Positions 6,950 through 15,298 of a stretch of 20,166 nucleotides of DNA are shown here, piece by piece; within the stretch, counting starts at the first letter, position 1, and every line of letters begins with the position of its first letter. A program made the translations under genes and the position numbers. The notes under the pieces are model-generated. The model saw nothing but the letters and a program-made list of their open reading frames with translations, had not been told where the DNA came from and did not search any database. This stretch comes from Holophagaceae bacterium (GTDB lineage: Bacteria > Acidobacteriota > Holophagae > Holophagales > Holophagaceae), in NCBI GenBank assembly GCA_003158505.1, contig PMJK01000028.1, positions 1 to 20,166 on the forward strand, read 5' to 3'.

Positions 6950-7801
6950 GTGAGTAATCCATGCGCACTCCCCAGCCTGGCCCTGCCCCCCACCGAGGCT
7001 GAGTTGAATACCCTGCCCAGGCTGGAGCGGAAGCTCGCCCGCCGCGTGGGCGAAACCAATGCCGCCTACAAGCTCATCGAAGACGGGGACCGCATCCTGG
7101 TGGCCGTGAGCGGCGGCAAGGATTCCTGGGCCCTGCTGGACGTACTGGAGCGGCTGCGCAAGCGGGCCCCCGTGACCTTCACGGTCGAGGCCGCCACCGT
7201 GGATCCGGGCTTCCCCCAGTTCAATCCCGATCCCATCGCCGAGACCTGCGAGCGCCTGGCCGTGCCGCACCACATCATCCCGGCCCCCATCGACAAGATG
7301 GTGCGCAGCAAGCCCGAGGAGCTGCCCTGCATCATCTGCTCCCGGCTGCGGCGGGGCGTCCTCTATTCCTTCGCCAAGCAGCACGGCTACTCGAAGATCG
7401 CCCTGGGCCACCACCTGGACGACCTCATCGAGACCCTGCTCATCAACCTGTTCTTCGAGGGCCGCCTCAGCACCATGCCCCTGCGCCTGGTGAGCGACGA
7501 CGGCGCCAACACCGTCATCCGCCCTCTGGGCACCTGTGAGGAGAAGGACCTGCAGCGCTACGCCTGGCTGCGAGGCTTCCCCATCGTGCCCTGCGGCTGT
7601 CCCCTCTGCGGCTGCTCCAGCCTGGAGAGCCGCCGCAAGCAGGTGAAGGAGCTCATCGCCTCGATGGAGCCCAGCATCCCCCGCCTCAAGGCCTCCATGC
7701 TTGGCGCCATGGGCAACGTGAAGCTTAGCCACCTGCTGGATTTAGGACTGGGCGCACTGCACGCCAAGGGCGTGGACGAGGCCCTAGAACGCTTGGGCTG
7801 A
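6950..7801 (+). CDS. ttcA: tRNA 2-thiocytidine(32) synthetase TtcA (PP-loop ATPase)
   Basis: TtcA adenylates and thiolates cytidine 32 of certain tRNAs using ATP and a [4Fe-4S] cluster. Signature parts are present: the PP-loop VAVSGGKDSWALL, the CxxC pair in PCIICSRLRRGVLYSFA (Cys127, Cys130 from this start), KIALGHHLDDLIETLLINLF, SDDGANTVIRPL and the third cluster cysteine in FPIVPCGCPLCGC. That last segment is cysteine-richer than E. coli TtcA (IPCNLCG). TilS is excluded by these cysteine motifs. The start is uncertain. GTG at 6950 gives a natural N-terminus (MSNPC...) but lacks a Shine-Dalgarno; ATG at 6839, four bases after rrf2, would add 37 unconvincing residues; TTG at 7004 has GAGG 5 bases upstream and aligns well with E. 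coli. It probably shares a transcript with rrf2. Confidence 0.9.
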   Translation: MSNPCALPSLALPPTEAELNTLPRLERKLARRVGETNAAYKLIEDGDRILVAVSGGKDSWALLDVLERLRKRAPVTFTVEAATVDPGFPQFNPDPIAETCERLAVPHHIIPAPIDKMVRSKPEELPCIICSRLRRGVLYSFAKQHGYSKIALGHHLDDLIETLLINLFFEGRLSTMPLRLVSDDGANTVIRPLGTCEEKDLQRYAWLRGFPIVPCGCPLCGCSSLESRRKQVKELIASMEPSIPRLKASMLGAMGNVKLSHLLDLGLGALHAKGVDEALERLG

Positions 7802-7813
7802 CCTGCCCGATGA

Positions 7814-7871
7814 AAAAGAATTGGGAAAGAAGCGGAGGAGAACGGAGGCGCTGAGGAAAGCGGAGAACTGA
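7814..7871 (+). repeat. Polypurine 3'-end element, solo arm (copy A)
   Basis: This 58-base purine-rich segment starts 12 bases after the ttcA stop. It matches 8342-8399 at all but two positions (both A/G). Its core reads GAAGCGGAGGAGAACGGAGG followed by a GCTGAGGAAAGCGGAG stretch. Unlike the other loci there is no facing arm here, and the next gene is on the same strand. Confidence 0.9.
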
Positions 7872-7909
7872 TCACGGAACCTTCAGCGGACCAGTCGCAT
7901 CCATCCGGC

Positions 7910-8317
7910 ATGCGCGCTTGGCCAGCCGTTCTGATGGGTTCCCTCCTCCTGGGGCAGGATGCAACGTCTATAAAGCATCCATCCCCGGCACCCTCGGCAG
8001 TTCGCCTGAGGCTGCGAAAGTCGTACCAGACTCCCCTGGAGATGATTCAGGCCATGGTGGCGCAGGAAGCGGCCCAGAGAAGGCAACCGGGGGCCACCGT
8101 GGAAGTGATCGGCTACGACGACGAAGCCGTCTTGAACCTGCTCTCCCTGAATGTGGCCCAGAAAGCCCGCCTGGAATTCCGGAATACCGACAAGCTGCAG
8201 CATCGGGAACTGTACGAATTCATGCGTCAGGATCCAAGCCATCCAAGCCCTGTACTGATCCTCCCCGCGTTGGCTGGTGGACCGGTGGCGAGGGCGGATG
8301 ACACGTGGCTGAAATGA
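7910..8317 (+). CDS. Small exported hypothetical protein
   Basis: I do not recognise this 135-residue protein. It opens with a short hydrophobic stretch after an arginine (MRAWPAVLMGSLLLGQ), compatible with a signal peptide cleaved around residue 16-20. The middle (about 30-100) looks like a folded, mixed helix/strand segment, including TPLEMIQAMVAQEAAQRR, then ATVEVIGYDDEAVLNLL, ending YEFMRQDP. There are no cysteines. No Shine-Dalgarno is visible before the ATG, so the true start may differ, for example the in-frame ATG at residue 9. It follows ttcA with copy A of the polypurine element in between, and its stop lies 24 bases before copy B. Composition fits its neighbours. A competing frame overlapping it reads as low-complexity and was not favoured. 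Confidence 0.55.
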   Translation: MRAWPAVLMGSLLLGQDATSIKHPSPAPSAVRLRLRKSYQTPLEMIQAMVAQEAAQRRQPGATVEVIGYDDEAVLNLLSLNVAQKARLEFRNTDKLQHRELYEFMRQDPSHPSPVLILPALAGGPVARADDTWLK

Positions 8318-8341
8318 AGTTGGAGTCCGGACACCCGTCGG

Positions 8342-8457
8342 AAAAGAATTGGGAAAGAAGCGGAGGAGAACGGAGGCGCTGAGGAGAGCGGAGAGCTGAA
8401 ACAGTGACTTTTGCTTTTCTCCGCTCTCCTCCGCCTCCGTTCTCCTCCGCTTCTTTC
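8342..8457. terminator. Long inverted repeat of polypurine element (copy B), likely bidirectional terminator or processing hairpin
   Basis: Two facing arms, 8353-8394 and 8418-8457, pair over 40 bp without mismatch; the only irregularity is a 2-base CT bulge in the left arm. The loop is 23 bases. The left arm, with its upstream extension from 8342, is the near-identical partner of copy A. The hairpin lies between the stops of the small hypothetical gene (plus) and the rlmI-type gene (minus). U-rich though broken tracts follow on each strand (TTTCATTTCTTTC on plus; CCCAATTCTTTTCC on minus). Terminator function is inference; a stem this long would also be a natural RNase III substrate if transcribed. 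Confidence 0.7.
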
Positions 8458-8464
8458 ATTTCTT

Positions 8465-9655
<1,191 letters not shown>

Positions 9656-9713
9656 CTGTCCAGGTTAACTTGAAGCCCCCGCGTGTTGTGCGGTCTGGCT
9701 GCTTCGCAGCGAC

Positions 9714-10748
9714 TCATACCAACCGCTTGAGGGCCGCCGCCAGGGCCTCCACCTCGCCGGGTTGCGCGTCCGGGAGCAGCGAAAAGCGCAGCACGGAGCG
9801 CGCGTCCTCCAGGGTGTACCCCAGGGTCGCGATGGCATGGCTGGGCTTCACGGAGCCACTGTGGCAGGCGCTGCCGGTGCTCACGGCAAAACCAGCCAGG
9901 TCCAGGGCGGCATGCAGAGCCTCGCCGTTCTTGCCTCTGAACAGGATGCAGCTCGTGTTCGGCAGGCGCGGCAAACCTTGTCCTATGACTTCGATGGCGC
10001 GGTTCCAGGAGGTGATTTCCGCCTCGAAAGCATCCCTCAGCGGTGCCAGCCCGGCATTCATGACTTGTCGCTCGGCCAGGTGCCGCACGGCCACCGCCAA
10101 GCCCAGAATGGCGGGCAGATCCTCGGTTCCGCCCCGGCGACGGCGCTCCTGGGGCCCTTCCATGACCGCCTCCCAGGGCAGGCCTGGTCGCATCCACAGC
10201 AGGGCCGCGCCCCGAGGGCCGCCCATCTTGTGCCCGCTGAACACGGCGGCGTCGGAGTCCGACAGGTCCACCGGCACCTTGCCCCAGGCCTGGGCGCAGT
10301 CCTTGATCCGCAGCGCGTCCAGCACCGGTGGCATAGGGTAGAGGATCCCGGTCTCATTGTTCGCAGGCATTTGCACCACCGTGGCGCAGGCCGGAGGAAC
10401 CTCTGGAAGCCAGGCCACCCGGGACCAGTCCTTCAGGGGATTGAGGCAGGCGCTGTGCTCGCCCGGGAACACCGCAGCGGGACGGTGCCCCAGCGCCGGT
10501 TGGAGTCCCCGGATCAGCAGGTGCAGGGCCTCCGTGGCGCTGGCGCAGAACACCAACTCGCCCGGCGCCACGCCCAGCGCAGCGGCGATCTCCCGCCGGG
10601 CCTCCTCGATGAGATATCTCGCTCGTTGGCCTTCGCGATGGGTGCTGGTTGGATTGGCCCAGTCCTCCAGCATGGCCCTCCGAACAGCCTCCACCGCCTC
10701 CGGATGGGGGGGAGCCGTGGCATTGGCGTCGAAGTAGAGGCGCGGCAT
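9714..10748 (-). CDS. Cysteine desulfurase, NifS/IscS-like (class V aminotransferase fold)
   Basis: This 344-residue PLP enzyme removes sulfur from cysteine as an enzyme-bound persulfide for Fe-S clusters or thiolated tRNA. It starts PRLYFDANATAPPHPEAVEA, the usual N-terminus. PLP-site residues are recognisable: His98 in PGEHSACLNPLK, NNETG (130-134), Asp150/Gln153 in KDCAQAWGK and the Schiff-base Lys174 in SGHKMGGPRGAALL. The catalytic cysteine is Cys295 in STGSACHSGSVKPSHA. It is some 40-60 residues shorter than IscS, with most shortening between residues 85 and 150, so it belongs to the compact NifS-like branch. No scaffold gene (iscU, sufU) is adjacent. It starts 21 bases from the divergent 5'-nucleotidase start; a GAGGG sits unusually close (0-1 base) to the ATG. 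Confidence 0.9.
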   Translation of the reverse strand: MPRLYFDANATAPPHPEAVEAVRRAMLEDWANPTSTHREGQRARYLIEEARREIAAALGVAPGELVFCASATEALHLLIRGLQPALGHRPAAVFPGEHSACLNPLKDWSRVAWLPEVPPACATVVQMPANNETGILYPMPPVLDALRIKDCAQAWGKVPVDLSDSDAAVFSGHKMGGPRGAALLWMRPGLPWEAVMEGPQERRRRGGTEDLPAILGLAVAVRHLAERQVMNAGLAPLRDAFEAEITSWNRAIEVIGQGLPRLPNTSCILFRGKNGEALHAALDLAGFAVSTGSACHSGSVKPSHAIATLGYTLEDARSVLRFSLLPDAQPGEVEALAAALKRLV

Positions 10749-10769
10749 CCCTCAATGTACTCTGGGTCC

Positions 10770-11696
10770 ATGCCCAAAACCCTGGAAGGCAAGCTCGTCG
10801 TCGCCATCTCCTCCCGTGCCCTTTTCGATTTCGAGGAGGAGAACCGTTTTTTCGAGGCCTCTGACGACCGGGCCTACATGCAGCTCCAGCTGTCGCGGCT
10901 GGACGTGCCCGCCAAGCCGGGCGTGGCCTATCCCCTGGTGAAGAAGCTCCTCGCCTTCAATACCGAAGCGGAAGGCCGCGTGGCCGTGGTGATCCTGTCC
11001 CGCAACGATCCCGTGAGCGGTCTGCGGGTTTTCCGCAGCGCCCAGGAATCCAACCTCCAGCTGGAGCGCGGCGTGTTCACCCGGGGCCGGAATCCCTACC
11101 CGTACCTGACATCCCTGGGAGCGAACCTGTTCCTCTCCGCCAAGGAGGAGGATGTGCGCGCCGCCCTCAACGCGGGCTTCGCCGCGGCGCGGGTCTACCC
11201 CGACAGTGCCGTGGCGGCGGATCGCCACCCGGACGAGATCCGCATCGCCTTCGACGGGGATGCCGTGCTATTCAGCGACGAGGCCGAGCGCGTTTATGCC
11301 GAGGGCGGCCTGGCGGCCTTCCAGGCCCACGAGATCGAGCATGCCGCGGTTCCCCTTCCCCCGGGACCCTTCAAACCTCTGCTGGAGGCCCTGCGGCCCC
11401 TCCAGGACATGGCCGCGGGCGCTCCCATGCGCATTCGAACGGCCTTGGTGACGGCCCGCAGCGCCCCCGCCCACGAACGCGCCATCCGCACCCTCATGGC
11501 CTGGAACATCCAGGTGGACGAGGCCATGTTCCTGGGTGGCCTCGAAAAGGCCGACTTCCTGCGGGAGTTCGAGCCCGATTTCTTCTTCGACGACCAGACC
11601 GGCTACTGCGACACGGCCTCCCGTGTGGGGCCTACTGGCCATGTGGTGAGCGGGGTCAAGAACGAGCCCTCCCAAGGCGGGACCGGGCAGGCGTGA
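10770..11696 (+). CDS. Cytosolic 5'-nucleotidase (PF06189-type)
   Basis: This 308-residue protein matches the family of vertebrate cytosolic 5'-nucleotidase I-like enzymes found in many bacteria. They dephosphorylate nucleoside monophosphates, so a nucleotide-pool role is likely. Landmarks in order are LVVAISSRALFDFEEENRFF (about 9-28), KPGVAYPLVKKLLAFN (49-64), VVILSRNDPVSGLRVFRSAQ (73-92), LGANLFLSAKEEDVRAALNA (116-135), IAFDGDAVLFSDEAERVY (159-176) and VDEAMFLGGLEKADFLREF (249-267), with FFFDDQ near the end. The ATG at 10770 starts MPKTLEGKLVVAISS; a second in-frame ATG lies 15 bases upstream, and neither has a good Shine-Dalgarno. The reading frame stays open far upstream, but that part is antisense to the cysteine desulfurase and is not coding. 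It converges with the hybrid kinase with a 9-base gap. Confidence 0.87.
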   Translation: MPKTLEGKLVVAISSRALFDFEEENRFFEASDDRAYMQLQLSRLDVPAKPGVAYPLVKKLLAFNTEAEGRVAVVILSRNDPVSGLRVFRSAQESNLQLERGVFTRGRNPYPYLTSLGANLFLSAKEEDVRAALNAGFAAARVYPDSAVAADRHPDEIRIAFDGDAVLFSDEAERVYAEGGLAAFQAHEIEHAAVPLPPGPFKPLLEALRPLQDMAAGAPMRIRTALVTARSAPAHERAIRTLMAWNIQVDEAMFLGGLEKADFLREFEPDFFFDDQTGYCDTASRVGPTGHVVSGVKNEPSQGGTGQA

Positions 11697-11705
11697 AATC
11701 GATCC

Positions 11706-14700
11706 TCATCCCCGTCCAAGCGCTCCGAGACTCTGCTGAAGTTCCTTGATGGTGAAGGGCTTGGGGAGCAGGGTGACGAGTGGGTGGGCACCTGCCAGAT
11801 CCAGAGCGGCCTGATCGGTCCGGCCCGTGGAAAGCAGGACAGGGACCTGGGGAAGCATGGCCCTCAGGCGTGGCAGGGTTCCGGTCCCGCCCAGCCCCGG
11901 CATGTTCATATCGAGAATCACCGCCTCGGGCTCGAATCCAGCTTCGATCGTCGCCAGAGCATCCTCACCGCTTGGGCACGTGATGACGGTATGGCCCAGG
12001 GTTCGGAGAATGGTATCCATGGAGCTCTGGATCAGTTCATCGTCGTCCACCACAAGGACATTCATCACCCGCTTGGACGCCGCAGATGGAGCCCCAGCAT
12101 TCGGTTCCGTAGCCTCAGTCGCCAGCTCACAGGTTGGGAACCTCATCCTCACTTGCGTGCCTTGGCCAGGCGTGCTGTGGATCTCAATCTGCCCTCGATG
12201 AGCTCTCACGGTGCTGTAGACCATGGAAAGGCCCAACCCCGTGCCCTTGCCCACCCCCTTGGTGGTAAAGAAGGGTTCCATGGCTCGATCCAAAACTTCT
12301 CCAGCCATTCCGATTCCCGTATCTGCCACGATCACCTCGATCCACTCCTGGTCCACGTTCCGGGTGCGGAGGGTGAGGGTGCCGTTCTCGGGCATGGCAT
12401 CCACGGCGTTGACGCAGAGGTTCATGAATGCGTTGATCAAAGCGCTGGCATCCCCCCGGATCGGATGCAGACCAGGTTCCAGGTCCACCTGAAGGCCCAC
12501 CCTGGAAAGAGTCGTGCGTTCCAGCAAGCGAGCCTCTTCCCGGAGGATGGCATTCACATCCAGCACGCGATCCTCAGCCTGGCTTTGACGGGCAAAGGCC
12601 AGCAGGCTCCTCACCATGTCTCCGCCACGGGTGGCTGCCTTGACGATGGTCTCGAAGGAGCGATAGGCGTGGCCGCCGGGGGGTAGAATCTCGATATTGG
12701 CCGAGGCCAGACCCAGGATGGCCCCAAGCACATTGTTCATATCGTGGGCAATACCCCCGGACAAGGTGCCCAGGCTTTCCATCTTCTGAGCCTGCTGAAG
12801 CTGGTCCTGGAGCCTCGCATTCTGTTCCTCGGCTCGCTTCTGGGCCGTGATGTCGACAATAATGGCCACGAGATTCTGAACCGAGCCCAGATCGTCTCGG
12901 ATTGCAGCAACAGACGTGAGGCCCCATACAAATTGCCCATCCTTGCGGATGTATCGCTTCTCATAGAGGTAGGAGCTCGTTTTCCCGCTGAGAATCTCTT
13001 CGAGGTTTCGCCGCGTGACTTCCTGATCCTCTGGGTGAGTGATGCTCAATGGGTTTCGCGGGAATGGTTCCCCAGGCTCGTACCCGAGGAACTCGAGAAA
13101 TTTGGAGTTTAAAGACACGAATTGACCCTGTGCGTCATTCAGCCCGATGGCCACTCCAGCGTTATCGAAAAGCCCCTGCAACTGGGCTTGGCTTCTCTTA
13201 ACCTCGTCCTCGGCCTTCCTGCGCCCAGTGATGTTCCGGGCGGAACTGATCAGGTAGTTGCGATCGCCAAGGGTCACCTGGCGCAGGCGGAGTTCCACCT
13301 GGAACCTGGATCCATCTTTCCGTTGATGCCAGGTCTCAAGCGTTAGCCCTCCCGCCGCGCCCCGGATCTCTTCTACGTGGGTGGGCCACTGGTCGATCGG
13401 AAACACCGGATCCAGGTCTTCGATATGAAGCGCCAGCAGTTCCTCTTTGGTGTACCCCAGCTCTACGCAGGCCGTTTCGTTGATGTCCAGGAAACTCCGT
13501 GAGACGGGATCGACGATGAACAGGCTGTCGCTCGCCTTTTCCATGAGGTTGCGCTTCAGTAGCAGCTCCTCCTCTGCCTGTTTGCGCTTGGTGATGTCCT
13601 GGGCAGTGCCCGAAAAGCGGAGGGGCTTCCCGTCCCGGTCCCTTTCGATGACCCCAAAGGCCTCCATGACCCACTGTCGGCCAGTCTCGTTGATGATCCG
13701 GGTCTGGACGTGGTAGGGCGCATTCTTCTCCTGGGCGTTCTGCATGGCGCTTAGGGTCGCGGCCAGGTCTTCCGGATGGATCCGGCTCACGAAGTAATCG
13801 ACCGAGGTCCTGAAGGTGGCGGGATCTTTGTCGAAGCGCCGGAAGGTCTCGTCGGACCAGTCCAGGGTGCCCGTGGGGATATCCACACCCCAGTTGCCGA
13901 TCAGGGCGGCCGCCTGGGATTCGCGCAACTGCAACTCGCGCTTCGCCAGCTGCTCCTCTGCCAGCTTGCGCGCCGTGATGTCGACCAAAGCCCCATGGAG
14001 TCGCTCGTGGTCCAGATCCTTCATCGAGACTTCGCACTGGGCATAGGATTGGAACCAGGTCAGGCCACCGTCCTTTTTCCGCAGGCGTAACTCACAAACA
14101 CCGGACTCTCCCGGGGAAAGGGCAGTCACTTGTTTCATGAAGAGTGGCCGGTCCTCCTCCACCACGAAATTAACCCAGCAGCGAGCGGCCTGGATTTCTT
14201 CGATGGAGCGCCCCAACAGGGACTCCGTGGCCCCTACCATCCAATCGATGGCGAAGCCCTGGTCTGCTCGTCGCGAACATGAATAGGCAATGTCCATCAT
14301 CGACGAGGAGAGGTGCCGGAACCGTTTCTCGCTCTCCTCCAGTTTTTCCTCCACCTGCTTCCGCTCGGTGATGTCCCTGTGGAAGGACAGAATGGCTGGC
14401 TGCCCCATATAAGCAATCAGGCTGCCGGAGGCCTCGGTCACGAATAGGTGACCATCCTTGTGAAGCTGCTTCAACTCGACCTGCAGGGTCTCCCCGGCCA
14501 ACATGCGACGCATGCGCTCTGGCACCAGGTTGTTGGAATCCGGTGAGCCTATATCCGTTATGCGGAGGTCGCGCATTTCTTCCCGGGTACGACCGTGCAT
14601 CTTGGCAAAGGCATCATTCACGTCGAGGATTTCGCCATCAAGAGAAAAGACGAGAATGCCATCGATGGCCTTCTCGAAGACGGTCCGGAATCGCTGCTCG

Positions 14701-15122
14701 CTCTCCATCAAGGCTTGGGTTGAACGCTGGATCTCGGTTACATCGAGGGCCATGGAGGCCACGCCGAGGGGATGCCCAGTCGCGTCAGTGAGGGGCGTAT
14801 TGAACCACCGGCAGAGAATGATGGACCCGTCCTTCCTGCGGTTCTCATGTTCGGTCCTGGATGACTGCCCTTCCTGGCTCAAGCCCTCGGCGATGTGGTG
14901 GAATTGATCAAGCACCTTGGCCTTGGGGGGCATGATGAGTTCGACGATGGGTTGGCCAATGGCCTCTTCCGCCTGATAGCCGAACATGCGTTCGGCAGCG
15001 GGGTTCCAGCTTAAGATCCGGCCTTCCACGTCCCACTCGATGACAGCCAGGGGCGTCTGATCGATGTGAAGGCCCAACCGCTGCGCCTGGGCCTTTAAAT
15101 CTCGTTCAGGCGGGAGGCGCAT
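11706..15122 (-). CDS. Hybrid sensor histidine kinase with six PAS domains and a C-terminal receiver
   Basis: This 1138-residue protein has no signal peptide or membrane segment, so it should sense signals in the cytoplasm. Six PAS/PAC repeats are visible at roughly 15-132, 138-255, 262-385, 395-512, 520-635 and 644-763, each closing with a DIT-type PAC end and joined by short coiled linkers (for example DITERKQVEEKLEESEKRFR). The kinase core follows: H-box with His793 (GTLSGGIAHDMNNVLG), N-box Asn905 (NLCVNAVDAM), G1 DTGIGM (934-939), F-box FFTTK (951-955) and G2 GTGLGLS (960-966). The receiver (1020-1138) has acidic DDD at 1026-1028, phospho-acceptor Asp1071 (ILDMNMPG), Thr1099 and Lys1121 (LPKPF). 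The ATG has AAAGGGA 6 bases upstream. No response-regulator gene is adjacent, so its output partner is unknown. Confidence 0.95.
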   Translation of the reverse strand: MRLPPERDLKAQAQRLGLHIDQTPLAVIEWDVEGRILSWNPAAERMFGYQAEEAIGQPIVELIMPPKAKVLDQFHHIAEGLSQEGQSSRTEHENRRKDGSIILCRWFNTPLTDATGHPLGVASMALDVTEIQRSTQALMESEQRFRTVFEKAIDGILVFSLDGEILDVNDAFAKMHGRTREEMRDLRITDIGSPDSNNLVPERMRRMLAGETLQVELKQLHKDGHLFVTEASGSLIAYMGQPAILSFHRDITERKQVEEKLEESEKRFRHLSSSMMDIAYSCSRRADQGFAIDWMVGATESLLGRSIEEIQAARCWVNFVVEEDRPLFMKQVTALSPGESGVCELRLRKKDGGLTWFQSYAQCEVSMKDLDHERLHGALVDITARKLAEEQLAKRELQLRESQAAALIGNWGVDIPTGTLDWSDETFRRFDKDPATFRTSVDYFVSRIHPEDLAATLSAMQNAQEKNAPYHVQTRIINETGRQWVMEAFGVIERDRDGKPLRFSGTAQDITKRKQAEEELLLKRNLMEKASDSLFIVDPVSRSFLDINETACVELGYTKEELLALHIEDLDPVFPIDQWPTHVEEIRGAAGGLTLETWHQRKDGSRFQVELRLRQVTLGDRNYLISSARNITGRRKAEDEVKRSQAQLQGLFDNAGVAIGLNDAQGQFVSLNSKFLEFLGYEPGEPFPRNPLSITHPEDQEVTRRNLEEILSGKTSSYLYEKRYIRKDGQFVWGLTSVAAIRDDLGSVQNLVAIIVDITAQKRAEEQNARLQDQLQQAQKMESLGTLSGGIAHDMNNVLGAILGLASANIEILPPGGHAYRSFETIVKAATRGGDMVRSLLAFARQSQAEDRVLDVNAILREEARLLERTTLSRVGLQVDLEPGLHPIRGDASALINAFMNLCVNAVDAMPENGTLTLRTRNVDQEWIEVIVADTGIGMAGEVLDRAMEPFFTTKGVGKGTGLGLSMVYSTVRAHRGQIEIHSTPGQGTQVRMRFPTCELATEATEPNAGAPSAASKRVMNVLVVDDDELIQSSMDTILRTLGHTVITCPSGEDALATIEAGFEPEAVILDMNMPGLGGTGTLPRLRAMLPQVPVLLSTGRTDQAALDLAGAHPLVTLLPKPFTIKELQQSLGALGRG

Positions 15123-15190
15123 CGATATCCCTTTGGGGGTGCAGGAAGCTTAGGAACTGTCCCTAGCATCGTATGAAAGGTGATGCTGAA

Positions 15191-15219
15191 ATCATATTCC
15201 TTGCCTCCCTGAAAACCAA
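15191..15219 (-). promoter_or_regulatory. Sigma70-like promoter for the hybrid kinase gene
   Basis: On the minus strand, TTGGTT (plus 15214-15219) is followed after exactly 17 bases by TATGAT (plus 15191-15196), five of six matches to the -10 consensus. Transcription would start near 15184, leaving a leader of about 60 bases. A 6-bp inverted repeat AGCATC-N11-GATGCT at 15165-15187 straddles the predicted start and could be an operator. The rest of the 176-base divergent gap to ftcD shows no convincing plus-strand promoter. Confidence 0.45.
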
Positions 15220-15298
15220 GGTTGAATTCCCGTCGGCCAGGCGGTCATTCTCAGGTTGAGACCGCGCCACTGCTAGACTTGGGCGTCCCGGAGGAACC

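Noticed and set aside
7091..7171. TilS (tRNA-Ile lysidine synthetase) as identity of the PP-loop protein
   Set aside because: The CIIC and PCGCPLC cysteine motifs and the GHHLDDLIETLLINLFF segment fit TtcA, not TilS.
7918..8301. Alternative plus frame overlapping the small exported hypothetical protein
   Set aside because: Its translation is Gly/Pro/Ser/Arg-rich and lacks a signal peptide or hydrophobic core; the chosen frame looks more protein-like, though both are weak.
7814..8457. CRISPR array or insertion-sequence ends from the repeated GCGGAGGA blocks
   Set aside because: Spacing is irregular, intervening DNA is coding, there are no spacers of equal size, no transposase gene and no target-site duplication was found.
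9762..10769. Upstream in-frame extension of the 5'-nucleotidase
   Set aside because: It is antisense to the cysteine desulfurase; the family N-terminus starts at 10770 (or 10755), so the extra residues are not coding.
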